16,807 bases of DNA from PVC group bacterium (lineage in GTDB: Bacteria; Verrucomicrobiota; Kiritimatiellia; UBA8416; PXDI01): contig PXDI01000295.1 of assembly GCA_003565095.1 (NCBI GenBank), positions 1 through 16,807 on the forward strand. Direction: 5' to 3'. Position numbers and translations under genes: made by a program. Shown in pieces: positions 1-8,277 of this stretch. How positions within the stretch are numbered: position 1 is the first letter of the stretch; the number at the start of each line of letters is the position of its first letter. The notes under the pieces were generated by a model, which saw only the letters and a program-made list of their open reading frames with translations, did not search any database and had not been told where the DNA came from.

Positions 1-439
1 CTGACAAACCATCCGCGTCGCGTACGGGTGACGGCGCCTTAAGCGAATCCGGCACAAACGACTGACCAGCCACCACCCGCGCCAGCCTTTTGCCGTCGCG
101 GTAGAGCCGGAATTCATAAAAGTCGGTCAGGATAACATTGGGGAAAGTGTGCAGATAGCGCTTAAGCTGGGCGGAGGTTTCCACCTGATCAAGATTGACG
201 CCGGGCTTCTTGGCCTCGATATAGCCGGTGATGCGCGCCCGTCCGTCCCAGATGCGGAAGTCGGGATTCCCGGCTTCGGTCTGCTTCGGCAGAGTCGTCA
301 CATGCAGACCTGAGCGCTCCTGGGCGTCCGCCAGCGCCATAACCAGATCGGACAGCGGCCCATAGAAACTTTCCTCACGCGCATCGCCATGCTTGCCGGC
401 ATTGAACAACGCGCTGAAATATTGGGTAACGGCAGTCAT
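1..439 (-). CDS. Type ISP/IIG restriction-modification enzyme, N-terminal fragment
   Basis: The frame is open from an ATG at 439 to the window's left edge, giving about 146 residues of a protein whose C-terminus lies outside. Visible motifs are a helical start with REESFYGPL (residues 21-29), then a PD-(D/E)XK nuclease core: NPDFRIWDG (Asp60) followed by GYIEAKKPG (Glu75 and Lys77). After it come a conserved SAQLKRYL helix and NVILTDFYEFRLYRDG. In the known family (Eco57I-like or type ISP enzymes) such an N-terminal nuclease is fused to an N6-adenine methyltransferase and a target-recognition domain, so one chain cuts and methylates DNA. The methyltransferase part is not visible here, so that is inferred. 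The start is uncertain: no good Shine-Dalgarno lies before the ATG, and the frame stays open upstream to about 555, with a GTG at 484 as an alternative. Confidence 0.75.
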   Translation of the reverse strand, partial: MTAVTQYFSALFNAGKHGDAREESFYGPLSDLVMALADAQERSGLHVTTLPKQTEAGNPDFRIWDGRARITGYIEAKKPGVNLDQVETSAQLKRYLHTFPNVILTDFYEFRLYRDGKRLARVVAGQSFVPDSLKAPSPVRDADGLS

Positions 440-593
440 GCGTACATATTCACGAATTACCTCACCGCTGGCAAGCAGATTCACTCCGGCATAATTTGTG
501 TATTGCAGTGATCTGTGCTTAAACTGGTTGCAATCATTGCGCCAGAGCGCTAGGTTTACTAATCATCGTCTATAAAAAGGAAAGGAATCAAAG

Positions 594-2459
594 ATGAAAC
601 GGAAAATCACCTTCCTGGCAGTAATTGGTATTATCACATGTCTCGGCTATGCCGCGGCAACCGAAGTAGCAACTCCAACCCCGGAAACAACGGAGCATCC
701 GGGCATTGAGAATGCACCGTCATCTTCACCATTAACCTATCCCGATGCCGAAGGGTTTGCCGCACGCTCACGGATTGTGCTGGAAGGCGTTGCCGATAAC
801 AACCTGAACACCTGGCGGCGCGGTTATTTCACCGGCGGCGATCCGGGCAAGTACCTGCCGGGGCACGCCATGGCAAAACTGCTGCTGGGACATGATGATC
901 CCGATATCGTTAAATTGTACAATGACAACCGCTCGGTGCGTGAACATTATCACTTTGCGGCCATGAACTGGGGACGCTTTCTACCGCTGTATGGCGACAA
1001 AATCCTTACCGAAGAAAAACGTGCTGAGCTGGCACAACGTGCCGGAAATTATGACGCCTACATGCAAGGCGGCGGCACGGAAAACCATGTAACCCAGTGG
1101 CGCTGCGCCGCTAATGTGCTGCCGCATTATCTTGAAGGCGGAAGACTGGCAAAGCGGGATAAAGACCGTGCACTGCGCGAAGCCAAAGCATGGCTGCGTA
1201 ACTACATCAAGGGAATCTATGCCGCGGGCAACGGGGAATGGGATTCAAGCACCTATATTATGTTCACAGTCAACGGGCTGCTGAATATTTATGATTTTTC
1301 GCCGGATGAAGAAACCCGGCTGATTGCGCGCGCGGGGCTTGATTGGTTTGCCACCGCTTACGGACTGAAATACCGCGACGGGGTCTTCACCGCCCCCAAT
1401 CAGCGCGGGTTTGTGCCGGCCGCGCATCGCTCCATCACCGACGAAACCGGCTTTGTCTGGTGGGGATCAAACGCGGAAATCACTGCGGCCGATACGCGCG
1501 GCTGGCGCTATACGATTGCGCCCATCACCTCGGGATGGCGCCCGAATGCCGTACTGCACAATCTAGCCACCAAGAATCTTCCCAAATTAGATGAAGCTCC
1601 GGTTGAATTCCGCAACAGCAAGCCGAATTACTGGGGCACAACCGGCTCCCCATCCCCCAGCCGGATGCACGAAACCGTCTTCCTGAGCAAATCTTTCACG
1701 ATCGGCACGCTCTGGAACGGTCATGGCTCACAAATCACCCGCTTTATGATTGCCGCGGAATCGCCCGCGGGCGGAGTGGTTGTCACCGGCGGCAACCCGC
1801 GCCGCAGTGACCACACCGGCAAAAAAACCGGCATCGGTTTTCAGGACGGCAACAGCCGCTATACCCAGTTCGCGGCATCGTATAATACAGTCATCAGCAT
1901 GTCGCTGGCACCGGAAGATGATACAGACGCGCATTTTTCATTCGTGAGCCTGCCGGAAGATACAACCCCGGACGAAATCGCCGGCTGGCATACATTCCCG
2001 CTGGGTAATGCAATGGTGGCAGTCTATCCGCTGGGCGGTGCGGCGGAAATCAGCGAAACCCCCGCCGACCGGCGCGGCAACACCACCCCGATTATCAAAA
2101 TCCCCGGAATGCGCAGTGGATTCGTGATCAAGGCATTTGAAAAGGATGCAGACCTGGCCGCCGTACTCGCACAGGAAACGGTCACTGCGGATGAATTCGC
2201 GGAGAATATGAAAGTAACGGCCGTCACCGCGGGCAGCGAAATGACGATGCAGTTTGATCCGGACCCGGAAAACGACCGCCACGCCAACCGCACCGCTAAA
2301 GTCACGATCGACGGCACGGAACTTGAATTCGGCAACTGGCCGGTATATGACGGCCCGTTTATTCAACAGGCTGACGGCATTCTGGCGGTAAATGACGGCA
2401 CCCGCGGCTTTGTTGTTGATTTCACCGGCGATCTTCCGGTCTACAGCGAATGGGAATAG
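594..2459 (+). CDS. Secreted protein of unknown function, possible alpha/alpha-toroid glycan lyase or hydrolase
   Basis: A 621-residue protein with a signal peptide: basic MKRK, hydrophobic to about residue 20, probable cut near CLGYAAA. A Thr/Pro/Ser-rich stretch (about 24-48) follows. Residues 50-330 are helix-rich with aromatic and His motifs: GGGTENHVTQWR (159-170), GEWDSSTY (214-221), YRDGVFTAP and DETGFVWWGS. The second half looks beta-rich, with WNGHGSQITRF, WHTFPLGNAMVAVYPLG and a C-terminal AVNDGTRGFVVDF. A helical toroid followed by a beta-sandwich, with Asn-His and Trp-Asp-Ser-x-Tyr motifs, is reminiscent of polysaccharide lyases and heparinase-like proteins, but I do not recognise the exact family and no substrate can be named. 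The start is supported by AGGA at 583-586, seven bases before the ATG. It converges with the ZIP transporter gene, the stops being 8 bp apart, with no clear terminator between. Confidence 0.85.
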   Translation: MKRKITFLAVIGIITCLGYAAATEVATPTPETTEHPGIENAPSSSPLTYPDAEGFAARSRIVLEGVADNNLNTWRRGYFTGGDPGKYLPGHAMAKLLLGHDDPDIVKLYNDNRSVREHYHFAAMNWGRFLPLYGDKILTEEKRAELAQRAGNYDAYMQGGGTENHVTQWRCAANVLPHYLEGGRLAKRDKDRALREAKAWLRNYIKGIYAAGNGEWDSSTYIMFTVNGLLNIYDFSPDEETRLIARAGLDWFATAYGLKYRDGVFTAPNQRGFVPAAHRSITDETGFVWWGSNAEITAADTRGWRYTIAPITSGWRPNAVLHNLATKNLPKLDEAPVEFRNSKPNYWGTTGSPSPSRMHETVFLSKSFTIGTLWNGHGSQITRFMIAAESPAGGVVVTGGNPRRSDHTGKKTGIGFQDGNSRYTQFAASYNTVISMSLAPEDDTDAHFSFVSLPEDTTPDEIAGWHTFPLGNAMVAVYPLGGAAEISETPADRRGNTTPIIKIPGMRSGFVIKAFEKDADLAAVLAQETVTADEFAENMKVTAVTAGSEMTMQFDPDPENDRHANRTAKVTIDGTELEFGNWPVYDGPFIQQADGILAVNDGTRGFVVDFTGDLPVYSEWE

Positions 2460-2467
2460 TGCTTCCG

Positions 2468-3358
2468 CTATAGCATCAGCAGCAGACTCAGCGCCATGAC
2501 CAGCATGCCGAGCAGCAGACCGATCAGGCTGTCATGGCCCTTGCCGTAGGCGCGGCTGGTTGGCAGCAGTTCATCAAGACTGATGTACACCATGATGCCG
2601 GCCACGCCCGCAAACATAATCCCCATGATGTTTTCCGGCAGCGCGCCGTCATCACCGCCCCAAAACATGCGCAGTATGGCATAGCCCACAATCGCCCCGA
2701 GCGGCTCGGCCAATCCGCTGAGCACGGAATATTTGAAAGCCTTCATCCGGTCACCTGTGGCATAATAGATCGGCACCGACACACTGATCCCTTCAGGAAT
2801 ATTATGCAGCGCAATAGCAATACCGATAACAATGCCGATGGCGGGATCGTGCAAAACCGCCAGAAAAGTTGCCAGACCTTCGGGGAAATTATGGATGGCG
2901 ATGGCCAGCGCAGTAAACACCCCCATACGCAATAAATGTTTATGCCCCGGGGCACCCGGTGCTTCCGCGGCTTCAGCACGCGCTTCCAGCACCTCCGGCG
3001 GCTGCGGAGCGGAAGGATCATGCAATGGCAGGGTTTCCTTCTCAGAATGAATCATATGCGGATTGCTGGCCGACGGTATCAGCAGATCGATCAATCCAAT
3101 CACAGCAATCCCGCCAAAGAAAGCCAGCGCTGTAGCCCAATGGCCGCCTTTTTCGCCATAGACACCTTCCAGTGACTCCAGTGCTTCCGGCATGATTTCC
3201 AAGAAAGAGACATACAGCATCACTCCCGCCGAGAAACCGGTGGCAATCGACAAAAACCGGAAATTGGTCCGTTTGGCAAAAAATGCAATGGCACTTCCCA
3301 GACCGGTTGCCAGCCCCGCCAGCAACGTAACCCCGAAAGCCAGCAGTATGTTGTTCAT
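2468..3358 (-). CDS. zupT: ZIP-family divalent metal transporter, ZupT-like
   Basis: A 296-residue polytopic membrane protein that by homology imports Zn2+ and other divalent metals (Fe2+, Mn2+) across the inner membrane. It has about eight hydrophobic segments. The two hallmark metal-site helices are clear: HNFPEG at 156-161 and HNIPEG at 185-190, followed by SGLAEPLG near 214-221 (Glu218), the ZupT signature order. It is about 40 residues longer than typical ZupT (about 257). The extra length lies mainly in the cytoplasmic loop before the HNFPEG helix (about 95-141), which carries several His, Asp and Glu residues and ends GHKHLL; such loops are often metal-sensing in ZIP proteins. It follows the O-acetylesterase gene by 23 bp on the same strand, so co-transcription is likely. 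No strong Shine-Dalgarno is visible before its ATG, which could mean low or coupled translation. No metal-regulator site was recognised. Confidence 0.92.
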   Translation of the reverse strand: MNNILLAFGVTLLAGLATGLGSAIAFFAKRTNFRFLSIATGFSAGVMLYVSFLEIMPEALESLEGVYGEKGGHWATALAFFGGIAVIGLIDLLIPSASNPHMIHSEKETLPLHDPSAPQPPEVLEARAEAAEAPGAPGHKHLLRMGVFTALAIAIHNFPEGLATFLAVLHDPAIGIVIGIAIALHNIPEGISVSVPIYYATGDRMKAFKYSVLSGLAEPLGAIVGYAILRMFWGGDDGALPENIMGIMFAGVAGIMVYISLDELLPTSRAYGKGHDSLIGLLLGMLVMALSLLLML

Positions 3359-3381
3359 TTCAGAACCATGATTGTAATTAA

Positions 3382-5457
3382 CTATTCAGCATCCGGCCGG
3401 TCGGTCCGGAAAGGCACCGCCGGCAATCCCGCGGAATTATAAAGATTGCAACCTGCGGGGTTATCCGCCCAGGCGTAGCGCAAATGCACCGGACGCGGAA
3501 CATCCGGAATGCCCGCAACAACCCGCTCGCCATCTATTCTTGCGTTAGCATTCACAAAAACCCCGTCTTCACCGGCCACCGCAAAACCGCGCAGCGTCCC
3601 GTCGCGAGCAACCAAACCATCAGCCACATGCCGGAAGGTAACAACAATCTCCCCTTCACGGACTTCATGGTTCTGATATACCGGGCCGGAGTAAACGATA
3701 TTCTCACCATAAACAACGTGTCTTGCGGCCAAAGCCAGCCGCCGCCCGACATCCTGTTTATTGCCGGGATGTATAACCTCCGCCTCGCCGATATCAATGG
3801 CCACCGCCATGGCGGTATTGGTCAGCGCCAGTGCCATGGCCTGCGCTTCACGCAACTCCGCCCAGTCGCTCTCGCCCGGCTGCTCAACCGGATGACGGTA
3901 GTTGGCAAGCTGAACCCAGATAAACGGTAGAGCGGAATCATCCCAGTGACTGCGCCAGTCATTGATCAATGCCGGAAACAGCCTGCGGTATTCCGCGGCC
4001 CGCCCCACGTTGGATTCGCCCTGATACCAGAGCACCCCGCACACCGGAAGACCGGCCAGCGGATTAATCATGCCATTGAACAATAGTGCCGGACTGCGGG
4101 AATATGCGGCAGGATCGCGCGGACGGATCTCCTTGCGCGGATGCTCTGCCGGATCGCTATAAACACCGACCTTGCTGCGCCACTCACCGGCAAGCGGAAT
4201 GGAAAGTTCGTCATTGTCCGCAACACTCAAGCGCAACTGCTCAGGCTGCCCGACAAATCCGCCGGTTGTCCCGAAATCGTAAACGCGCACGGCAATCACA
4301 TTCCGGCCGGACTGCACAATGTCGGCAGACACCCGGTATATCCGCGGCATTTTCCAGTGATTCTCCGTCTCCCGGCCGGTACGCCCGATCACATGACCAT
4401 TGAAATAGGTAATGTCTTCATCATCAATCCCCCCCATACTCAGCAGCAAATCCTGTCCGGTCATATCATCCGGCAGATCAATGGCTCTGCGCACCCATTT
4501 TATCGTGCGGGCGCGGCCGTGGCGCGTGCCGCGCCAGATCTGCGGCAGATCGATTTCACGCCAGGTGTTATCGTCAAAATCCACAGCGCTCCATCCGTCA
4601 GTCATCCCGGGATCCAACAGGTCCTGCCGTTCATACCACGCCTCAAACGCGCGCTGATATTCGCGCTGGATGCGTTCCTCGCGCCGCTCATAGCGCCGTA
4701 AATCACGCGGATAACTGCGCAGGGCCATATCAAACTCCTCGACCATATGCTGCAAGCCCGGAGCTGCGGCAAGTGCTTTGCGGCTGGTCCAGGCCTCAGC
4801 GGGCGTTCCACCCCAGGTGGCATCAACAATGCCGATTGCCACATCTTTTTCGGCATGCAGCTCTCTGGCAAAGAAGAACGCAACTCCGGACATATCGCCG
4901 GCAGTATCCGGTGAAACAACCTGCCAGTCGGCAGATGAAATATCCGCAAGCGGTTCTGTCGACATTCGCCGCGCCACTCTGCGGTAGCGAATCCCCGGCA
5001 GGTCAGCGGCGGCAATTTCTTCGACTGCATTCATGGCGCGTTTCAACGGCCATTCCATGTTGCTTTGGCCGCTGCAGATAAAAACATCACCAACCATCAC
5101 ATTGGTGAAAGTAATCAGGCTGCGCACATCACTCACCAACACATCCACCGGGCCCATTGCCGGCAGCGCTTCCAGCGTCACCGCCCAGTTGCCGTCGGGA
5201 CCGGTTATCGCGGCACTGCCGGATTCCCCCACCCTGACAATAACCGGGCGCTCCGGTTCGGCTGTCCCATTGAAAACCAGTGGCACACCACGCTGAAGGA
5301 CCATGTTGCTGCCGAAGACCGCCCTGACAGTCAACGGCGGCTTTTCTTCCTCATGCGTAATTTGTGCTGTTCGTTGCGTTGCGCAACCGGCGGCAAAACA
5401 CAGCGCCAGGCATGCAAAAGCGGCGGTGGTGACTTCTTTCAATCGTATGAACCTCAT
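3382..5457 (-). CDS. Lipoprotein SGNH hydrolase, sialate O-acetylesterase-like
   Basis: A 691-residue envelope lipoprotein. The signal peptide ends in lipobox FAAGC (Cys25). The SASA-family SGNH hydrolase core is split by an insertion. Its pieces are AVFGSNMVLQRGVPL (46-60), the nucleophile motif GQSNME (130-135, Ser132), GIVDATWGGTPAEAW (209-223), GVLWYQGESN (474-483) and the catalytic His region VIHPGNKQDVG (561-571, His563). Between the two halves, a charged helical stretch rich in Arg and Glu (about 248-277) leads into a galactose-binding-like jelly roll (about 285-430; GWSAVDFDDNTW, WVRRAIDLPDD, YFNGHVIG), an arrangement common in this family. By family, it removes O-acetyl groups from sialic acids or from plant polysaccharides such as xylan; the sequence does not decide which. 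AGAGG at 5464-5468, six bases before the ATG, supports the start. It is transcribed towards zupT. Confidence 0.93.
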   Translation of the reverse strand: MRFIRLKEVTTAAFACLALCFAAGCATQRTAQITHEEEKPPLTVRAVFGSNMVLQRGVPLVFNGTAEPERPVIVRVGESGSAAITGPDGNWAVTLEALPAMGPVDVLVSDVRSLITFTNVMVGDVFICSGQSNMEWPLKRAMNAVEEIAAADLPGIRYRRVARRMSTEPLADISSADWQVVSPDTAGDMSGVAFFFARELHAEKDVAIGIVDATWGGTPAEAWTSRKALAAAPGLQHMVEEFDMALRSYPRDLRRYERREERIQREYQRAFEAWYERQDLLDPGMTDGWSAVDFDDNTWREIDLPQIWRGTRHGRARTIKWVRRAIDLPDDMTGQDLLLSMGGIDDEDITYFNGHVIGRTGRETENHWKMPRIYRVSADIVQSGRNVIAVRVYDFGTTGGFVGQPEQLRLSVADNDELSIPLAGEWRSKVGVYSDPAEHPRKEIRPRDPAAYSRSPALLFNGMINPLAGLPVCGVLWYQGESNVGRAAEYRRLFPALINDWRSHWDDSALPFIWVQLANYRHPVEQPGESDWAELREAQAMALALTNTAMAVAIDIGEAEVIHPGNKQDVGRRLALAARHVVYGENIVYSGPVYQNHEVREGEIVVTFRHVADGLVARDGTLRGFAVAGEDGVFVNANARIDGERVVAGIPDVPRPVHLRYAWADNPAGCNLYNSAGLPAVPFRTDRPDAE

Positions 5458-5611
5458 ATCAGACCTCTTTGAGTTGCATATGGTAAATCTAAAAATACGC
5501 CAATCAGGATGTTATTTATAGCGGGAAAAAGCACCCGATGCAAGATTATACCCGGCAACCACAATCATTAGCCACGGTTGTGCGTCTCTCGTTTGTAACT
5601 GACTGACGGGG

Positions 5612-5638
5612 AGTTGGGAAAATATCCAATATCCAACT
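5612..5638. repeat. Short inverted repeat containing two 7-bp units
   Basis: AGTTGG (5612-5617) is the exact reverse complement of CCAACT (5633-5638), leaving a 15-base loop. Inside, ATATCCA occurs twice in tandem (5622-5635), which reads TTGGATA on the minus strand. The 7-bp period and TGGA core resemble the longer heptad arrays in the recBCD operon. This could be a decayed copy of the same repeat family, but two units are too few to be sure. Confidence 0.45.
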
Positions 5639-5791
5639 ATTCTTTGCAAAAGCGTCGCAGGGCAGGCAAGGAATTTCAATCCGAACAAGGTGAATTTTTC
5701 TGTAAAGAACCACATTTTGTCTGTCCCTTGCGGCCCGACCACAGATAAGGACAGCTTATTCCCCGCAGCCATCGCTGCTCACAGCTTTAAC

Positions 5792-5820
5792 TCGAAAGCC
5801 GCCACAGTTAACAGTATTAT
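5792..5820 (+). promoter_or_regulatory. Weak sigma-70-like promoter candidate for the SAM-linked gene pair
   Basis: TCGAAA (5792-5797) and TATTAT (5815-5820) are separated by 17 bp and lie about 65 bp before the ATG at 5884. Each matches only part of the -35 and -10 consensus. The placement in a divergent intergenic region is sensible, but in AT-rich DNA such a match is expected by chance fairly often. Confidence 0.2.
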
Positions 5821-5883
5821 AAATACCGTAATTCAGATCGTACTGACAATCAAAAGAGCCTTGGATTGGTGAGGTAGAGAATA

Positions 5884-8196
5884 ATGGTCATTGCAGGATT
5901 TGCGGCAGTAACGGTTGGCTTGGCGGGCTTGATTGCACAAATAATCCTTTTGCGCGAATTGCTGATCGTCTTTTCGGGTAACGAACTCTCGATCGGAATT
6001 ATCCTAGCCAACTGGCTGGTACTGGAGGCCCTCGGCTGCATATTCTCCGGCCGGTGGCAAAAGACAATCACAGGCGCCGTTAACGCCTTCGGCACCCTCA
6101 CTCTGTTTTTTTCAACTTCCCTCGTGGCTGCCGTTTTTATCACACGGATGCTTAGACCGCTCCTTGGCATTGCTATTGGAGAACCGATTGGTATGCTGCC
6201 GATTCTATACGGATCCTTTTTGATTCTCCTGCCGGTCAGCATCTCTCACGGAGCCATGTTCCCGGTGTTGTGTCACCTGTTCAGCCATTTTACACCACGG
6301 CGTGGCTCTCCCATAGGGATGGCGTATGTCTTTGAAACGATTGGCTGCCTGCTCGGAGGGATGCTTCTCACATTTCTGCTGCTCCCCAAAGTACCTTTTT
6401 TTCAGACGACACTCGCCGTTGCACTCCTGCATGCGATAGCCGCAATAGTCCTGCTGTGTGCCGCACCCAGGATCTCGCAAGGCAACAATGCCGCAAACCG
6501 CCTGCTGTTGGGAATGCTTATCTTGTTGGCCCTGACTTCCGGTTTTTCACTCGTTGGCCCCGGCGCAAAATCTTTGCATCAACGTTCACTCGCACATCAA
6601 TGGAAGAATTACCAGATATTACACTACGAGAACTCTCTCTACGGCAACCTTTGTGTGGTGACAACGGAAGGCCAGTATCTGTTTTTCACGGATGGAGATC
6701 CAAGCCTGATACTGCCTTTTCCGGATCTTGTGCAGGTCGAAACGTTTGTACATCTGGCCGCGCTGTCACACCCAAACCCGCGGGATATACTGGTGCTCTC
6801 GGGAGGCGCTGGAGGCGTTTTACAAGAGCTGCTCAGTTATGATTCCGTTGCAAGGATCGATTATGCCGAACGCAACCCTGTTTTGATTGAGCTGCTCGAA
6901 CAGCTTGCGACACAGGCGGCGACCGGCGAACTCGGGGATCCACGTGTACATACGCATGTTGAGGATGGACGCCGCTTCCTTGCAACCGCTACTCAAAAAT
7001 ACGACATCATCCTGGTCGGGTTGACGGACCCGTCGGATCTGCAATCGAACCGTCTTTTTACAAGGGAGTTCTTTGAATTGGCCAAGACCAGGCTGCACAA
7101 TGACGGCATCCTCGTGACAGGGCTGACCGGCTCGATGACACTCATGAACGATGAACTGCGCATGCTGAATGCCTGTATCTATAAAAGCCTCCAAAGTGTA
7201 TTCCCGCACGTGCGGGCTTTACCGGGAGAAGGTATCAACCTGTTTCTGTCGTCCCGCTCGGAAAGCGTTGTGCAGTTCGATAATGCCCATATGGACAACC
7301 GCCTCAACGAACTCGACCCCGCTCTTGCAGCCGCGATTCCATGGCACATCGAACAACGCCTGCATCCCGGTTGGCGGGAATGGTTCGATGACTTTGTCGG
7401 CGACCGGACGCCCGGACTGAACCGTGACTTCAAACCACTGGGCGTGTTTTATAGCCTGGCACATTGGAATGCCATTTTTACGCCGCGGTTGCGCCCCGTT
7501 CTGCAAAGTGCGCAAATGCTGAGTCTGCGACCTTTTCTTATGATTTTTGCTGTGGGGTTGATCTGTATCGTACTCTTGCGTGTGCGCACAAGCACGCCGC
7601 GCGCAGCGCTCGGCTATTGTGTTGGGACATCCGGCTTCTCGGGCATGCTTGCGGATCTGGCACTGATCTATGCGTTCCAGTCACTTTACGGCTATGTAGC
7701 AACCTGGATTGCATTACTGACCGCTGTTTTTATGGCAGGGGCCGCCTGCGGTGCGCTGACAGCACTGATGTGGCTGCGACAGGCGAAACCGGCCGGCAAA
7801 GCACTGCTGGTAACCGAAGGCGGGTTAATGATGTTGATGGCGGCTTTGGCATGGGCTTTTGCGGCGGAAACACCGCTGCTGGCGGCGGTCCCAACTATGT
7901 GGATGAAAACTATCATTCTTGCGCTATCGGCTGTTAGCGGCTATACCGTCGGCACACAGTTTCCTCTTGCAAATGCGTTATATTCAAAGAATAATACCGA
8001 TATTGGTCGTACAGCAGGGGTTCTGTACAGTGCAGATCTTCTCGGCGGCTGGTTAGGTGGTGTTTTAGGCGGGGTGCTCCTGCTTCCCGTGCTCGGACTG
8101 AAGGAAGCTTGCCTCGTTGTGCTTCTGTTGAAGCTGAGCAGTCTGATCCTGCTCGCACTTAACACAGGAAAAGCCAGGGAAACCGGCATTTGCTGA
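5884..8196 (+). CDS. Polytopic membrane protein with embedded spermidine-synthase-like SAM-binding domain
   Basis: A 770-residue protein in three parts. Residues 1-230 hold about seven hydrophobic segments. Residues 235-500 are a soluble spermidine-synthase-like Rossmann domain: YENSLYGN (248-255), GQYLFFTDGD, the SAM/dcSAM loop LVLSGGAGG (303-311), acidic Asp326 and Glu329, VEDGRRFL (359-366) and TDPSDLQSNRLFTREFFELA (381-400). Residues 540-765 hold a second membrane bundle. Soluble SpeE is only about 280-310 residues, so this belongs to the membrane-fused aminopropyltransferase-like group (COG4262-like). In SpeE the motif around the catalytic base reads D-x-x-D-P; here it reads G-L-T-D-P, so the first Asp is Gly379 while Asp382 is kept. 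True spermidine synthesis is therefore doubtful and the substrate is unknown. GAGG at 5871-5874 supports the start. The Tat-signal radical SAM gene lies 81 bp downstream, probably in one operon. Confidence 0.88.
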   Translation: MVIAGFAAVTVGLAGLIAQIILLRELLIVFSGNELSIGIILANWLVLEALGCIFSGRWQKTITGAVNAFGTLTLFFSTSLVAAVFITRMLRPLLGIAIGEPIGMLPILYGSFLILLPVSISHGAMFPVLCHLFSHFTPRRGSPIGMAYVFETIGCLLGGMLLTFLLLPKVPFFQTTLAVALLHAIAAIVLLCAAPRISQGNNAANRLLLGMLILLALTSGFSLVGPGAKSLHQRSLAHQWKNYQILHYENSLYGNLCVVTTEGQYLFFTDGDPSLILPFPDLVQVETFVHLAALSHPNPRDILVLSGGAGGVLQELLSYDSVARIDYAERNPVLIELLEQLATQAATGELGDPRVHTHVEDGRRFLATATQKYDIILVGLTDPSDLQSNRLFTREFFELAKTRLHNDGILVTGLTGSMTLMNDELRMLNACIYKSLQSVFPHVRALPGEGINLFLSSRSESVVQFDNAHMDNRLNELDPALAAAIPWHIEQRLHPGWREWFDDFVGDRTPGLNRDFKPLGVFYSLAHWNAIFTPRLRPVLQSAQMLSLRPFLMIFAVGLICIVLLRVRTSTPRAALGYCVGTSGFSGMLADLALIYAFQSLYGYVATWIALLTAVFMAGAACGALTALMWLRQAKPAGKALLVTEGGLMMLMAALAWAFAAETPLLAAVPTMWMKTIILALSAVSGYTVGTQFPLANALYSKNNTDIGRTAGVLYSADLLGGWLGGVLGGVLLLPVLGLKEACLVVLLLKLSSLILLALNTGKARETGIC

Positions 8197-8230
8197 ATTA
8201 AACGGACAAAACTGGTTAGTTGCTGGTGAA

Positions 8231-8255
8231 CCGTCTGTCAGGTCTGACAGAACGG
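8231..8255. promoter_or_regulatory. Inverted repeat between the two SAM-linked genes
   Basis: TCTGTCAG and CTGACAGA (8234-8251) are perfect 8-bp arms around GT. Flanking CCG and CGG extend the pairing by three more pairs with one bulged A. In RNA this would form a strong hairpin with a 4-base loop. No U-run follows, so it is unlikely to be an intrinsic terminator. It ends only a few bases before the GGAAAGG (8263-8269) that serves the downstream ATG at 8278. It could be an operator, an RNA-processing or stability stem, or a structure that sets the expression ratio of the two genes. Confidence 0.6.
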
Positions 8256-8277
8256 GGAGTACGGAAAGGCTAACGAA

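Larger units (their letters stand above)
5458..5883. other. Divergent intergenic region, no supported gene
   Basis: This 426-bp gap separates the divergent O-acetylesterase and spermidine-synthase-like genes, so it should hold both promoters. It is more AT-rich than its surroundings. A minus-strand frame at 5512-5772 is open but shows no family motif, has no ribosome-binding site I can see and crosses a repeat relic, so I do not call it a gene. Visible items are a tandem ACTGACTGAC at 5598-5607, an inverted repeat with two heptads at 5612-5638, and a weak sigma-70-like pair near 5792-5820 that overlaps a small palindrome (GTATT-ATA-AATAC). Confidence 0.6.

Noticed and set aside
571..576. TATAAA as a -10 box for the secreted-protein gene
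   Set aside because: It lies only 18 bp before the ATG and runs into the Shine-Dalgarno; no -35 is found at proper spacing.
2455..2476. Bidirectional terminator between the convergent genes
   Set aside because: Only weak pairing (ATAG/CTAT with a bulge, and a GCTATAGC palindrome) and no T-run on either side.
3484..3930. Plus-strand open frame inside the O-acetylesterase gene
   Set aside because: It overlaps a clear SGNH hydrolase core on the other strand and shows no domain of its own.
5512..5772. Open frame of 86 codons on the minus strand in the divergent intergenic region
   Set aside because: It has no recognisable domain or ribosome-binding site, and it runs across the inverted repeat with the TTGGATA heptads and through the region where promoters are expected.
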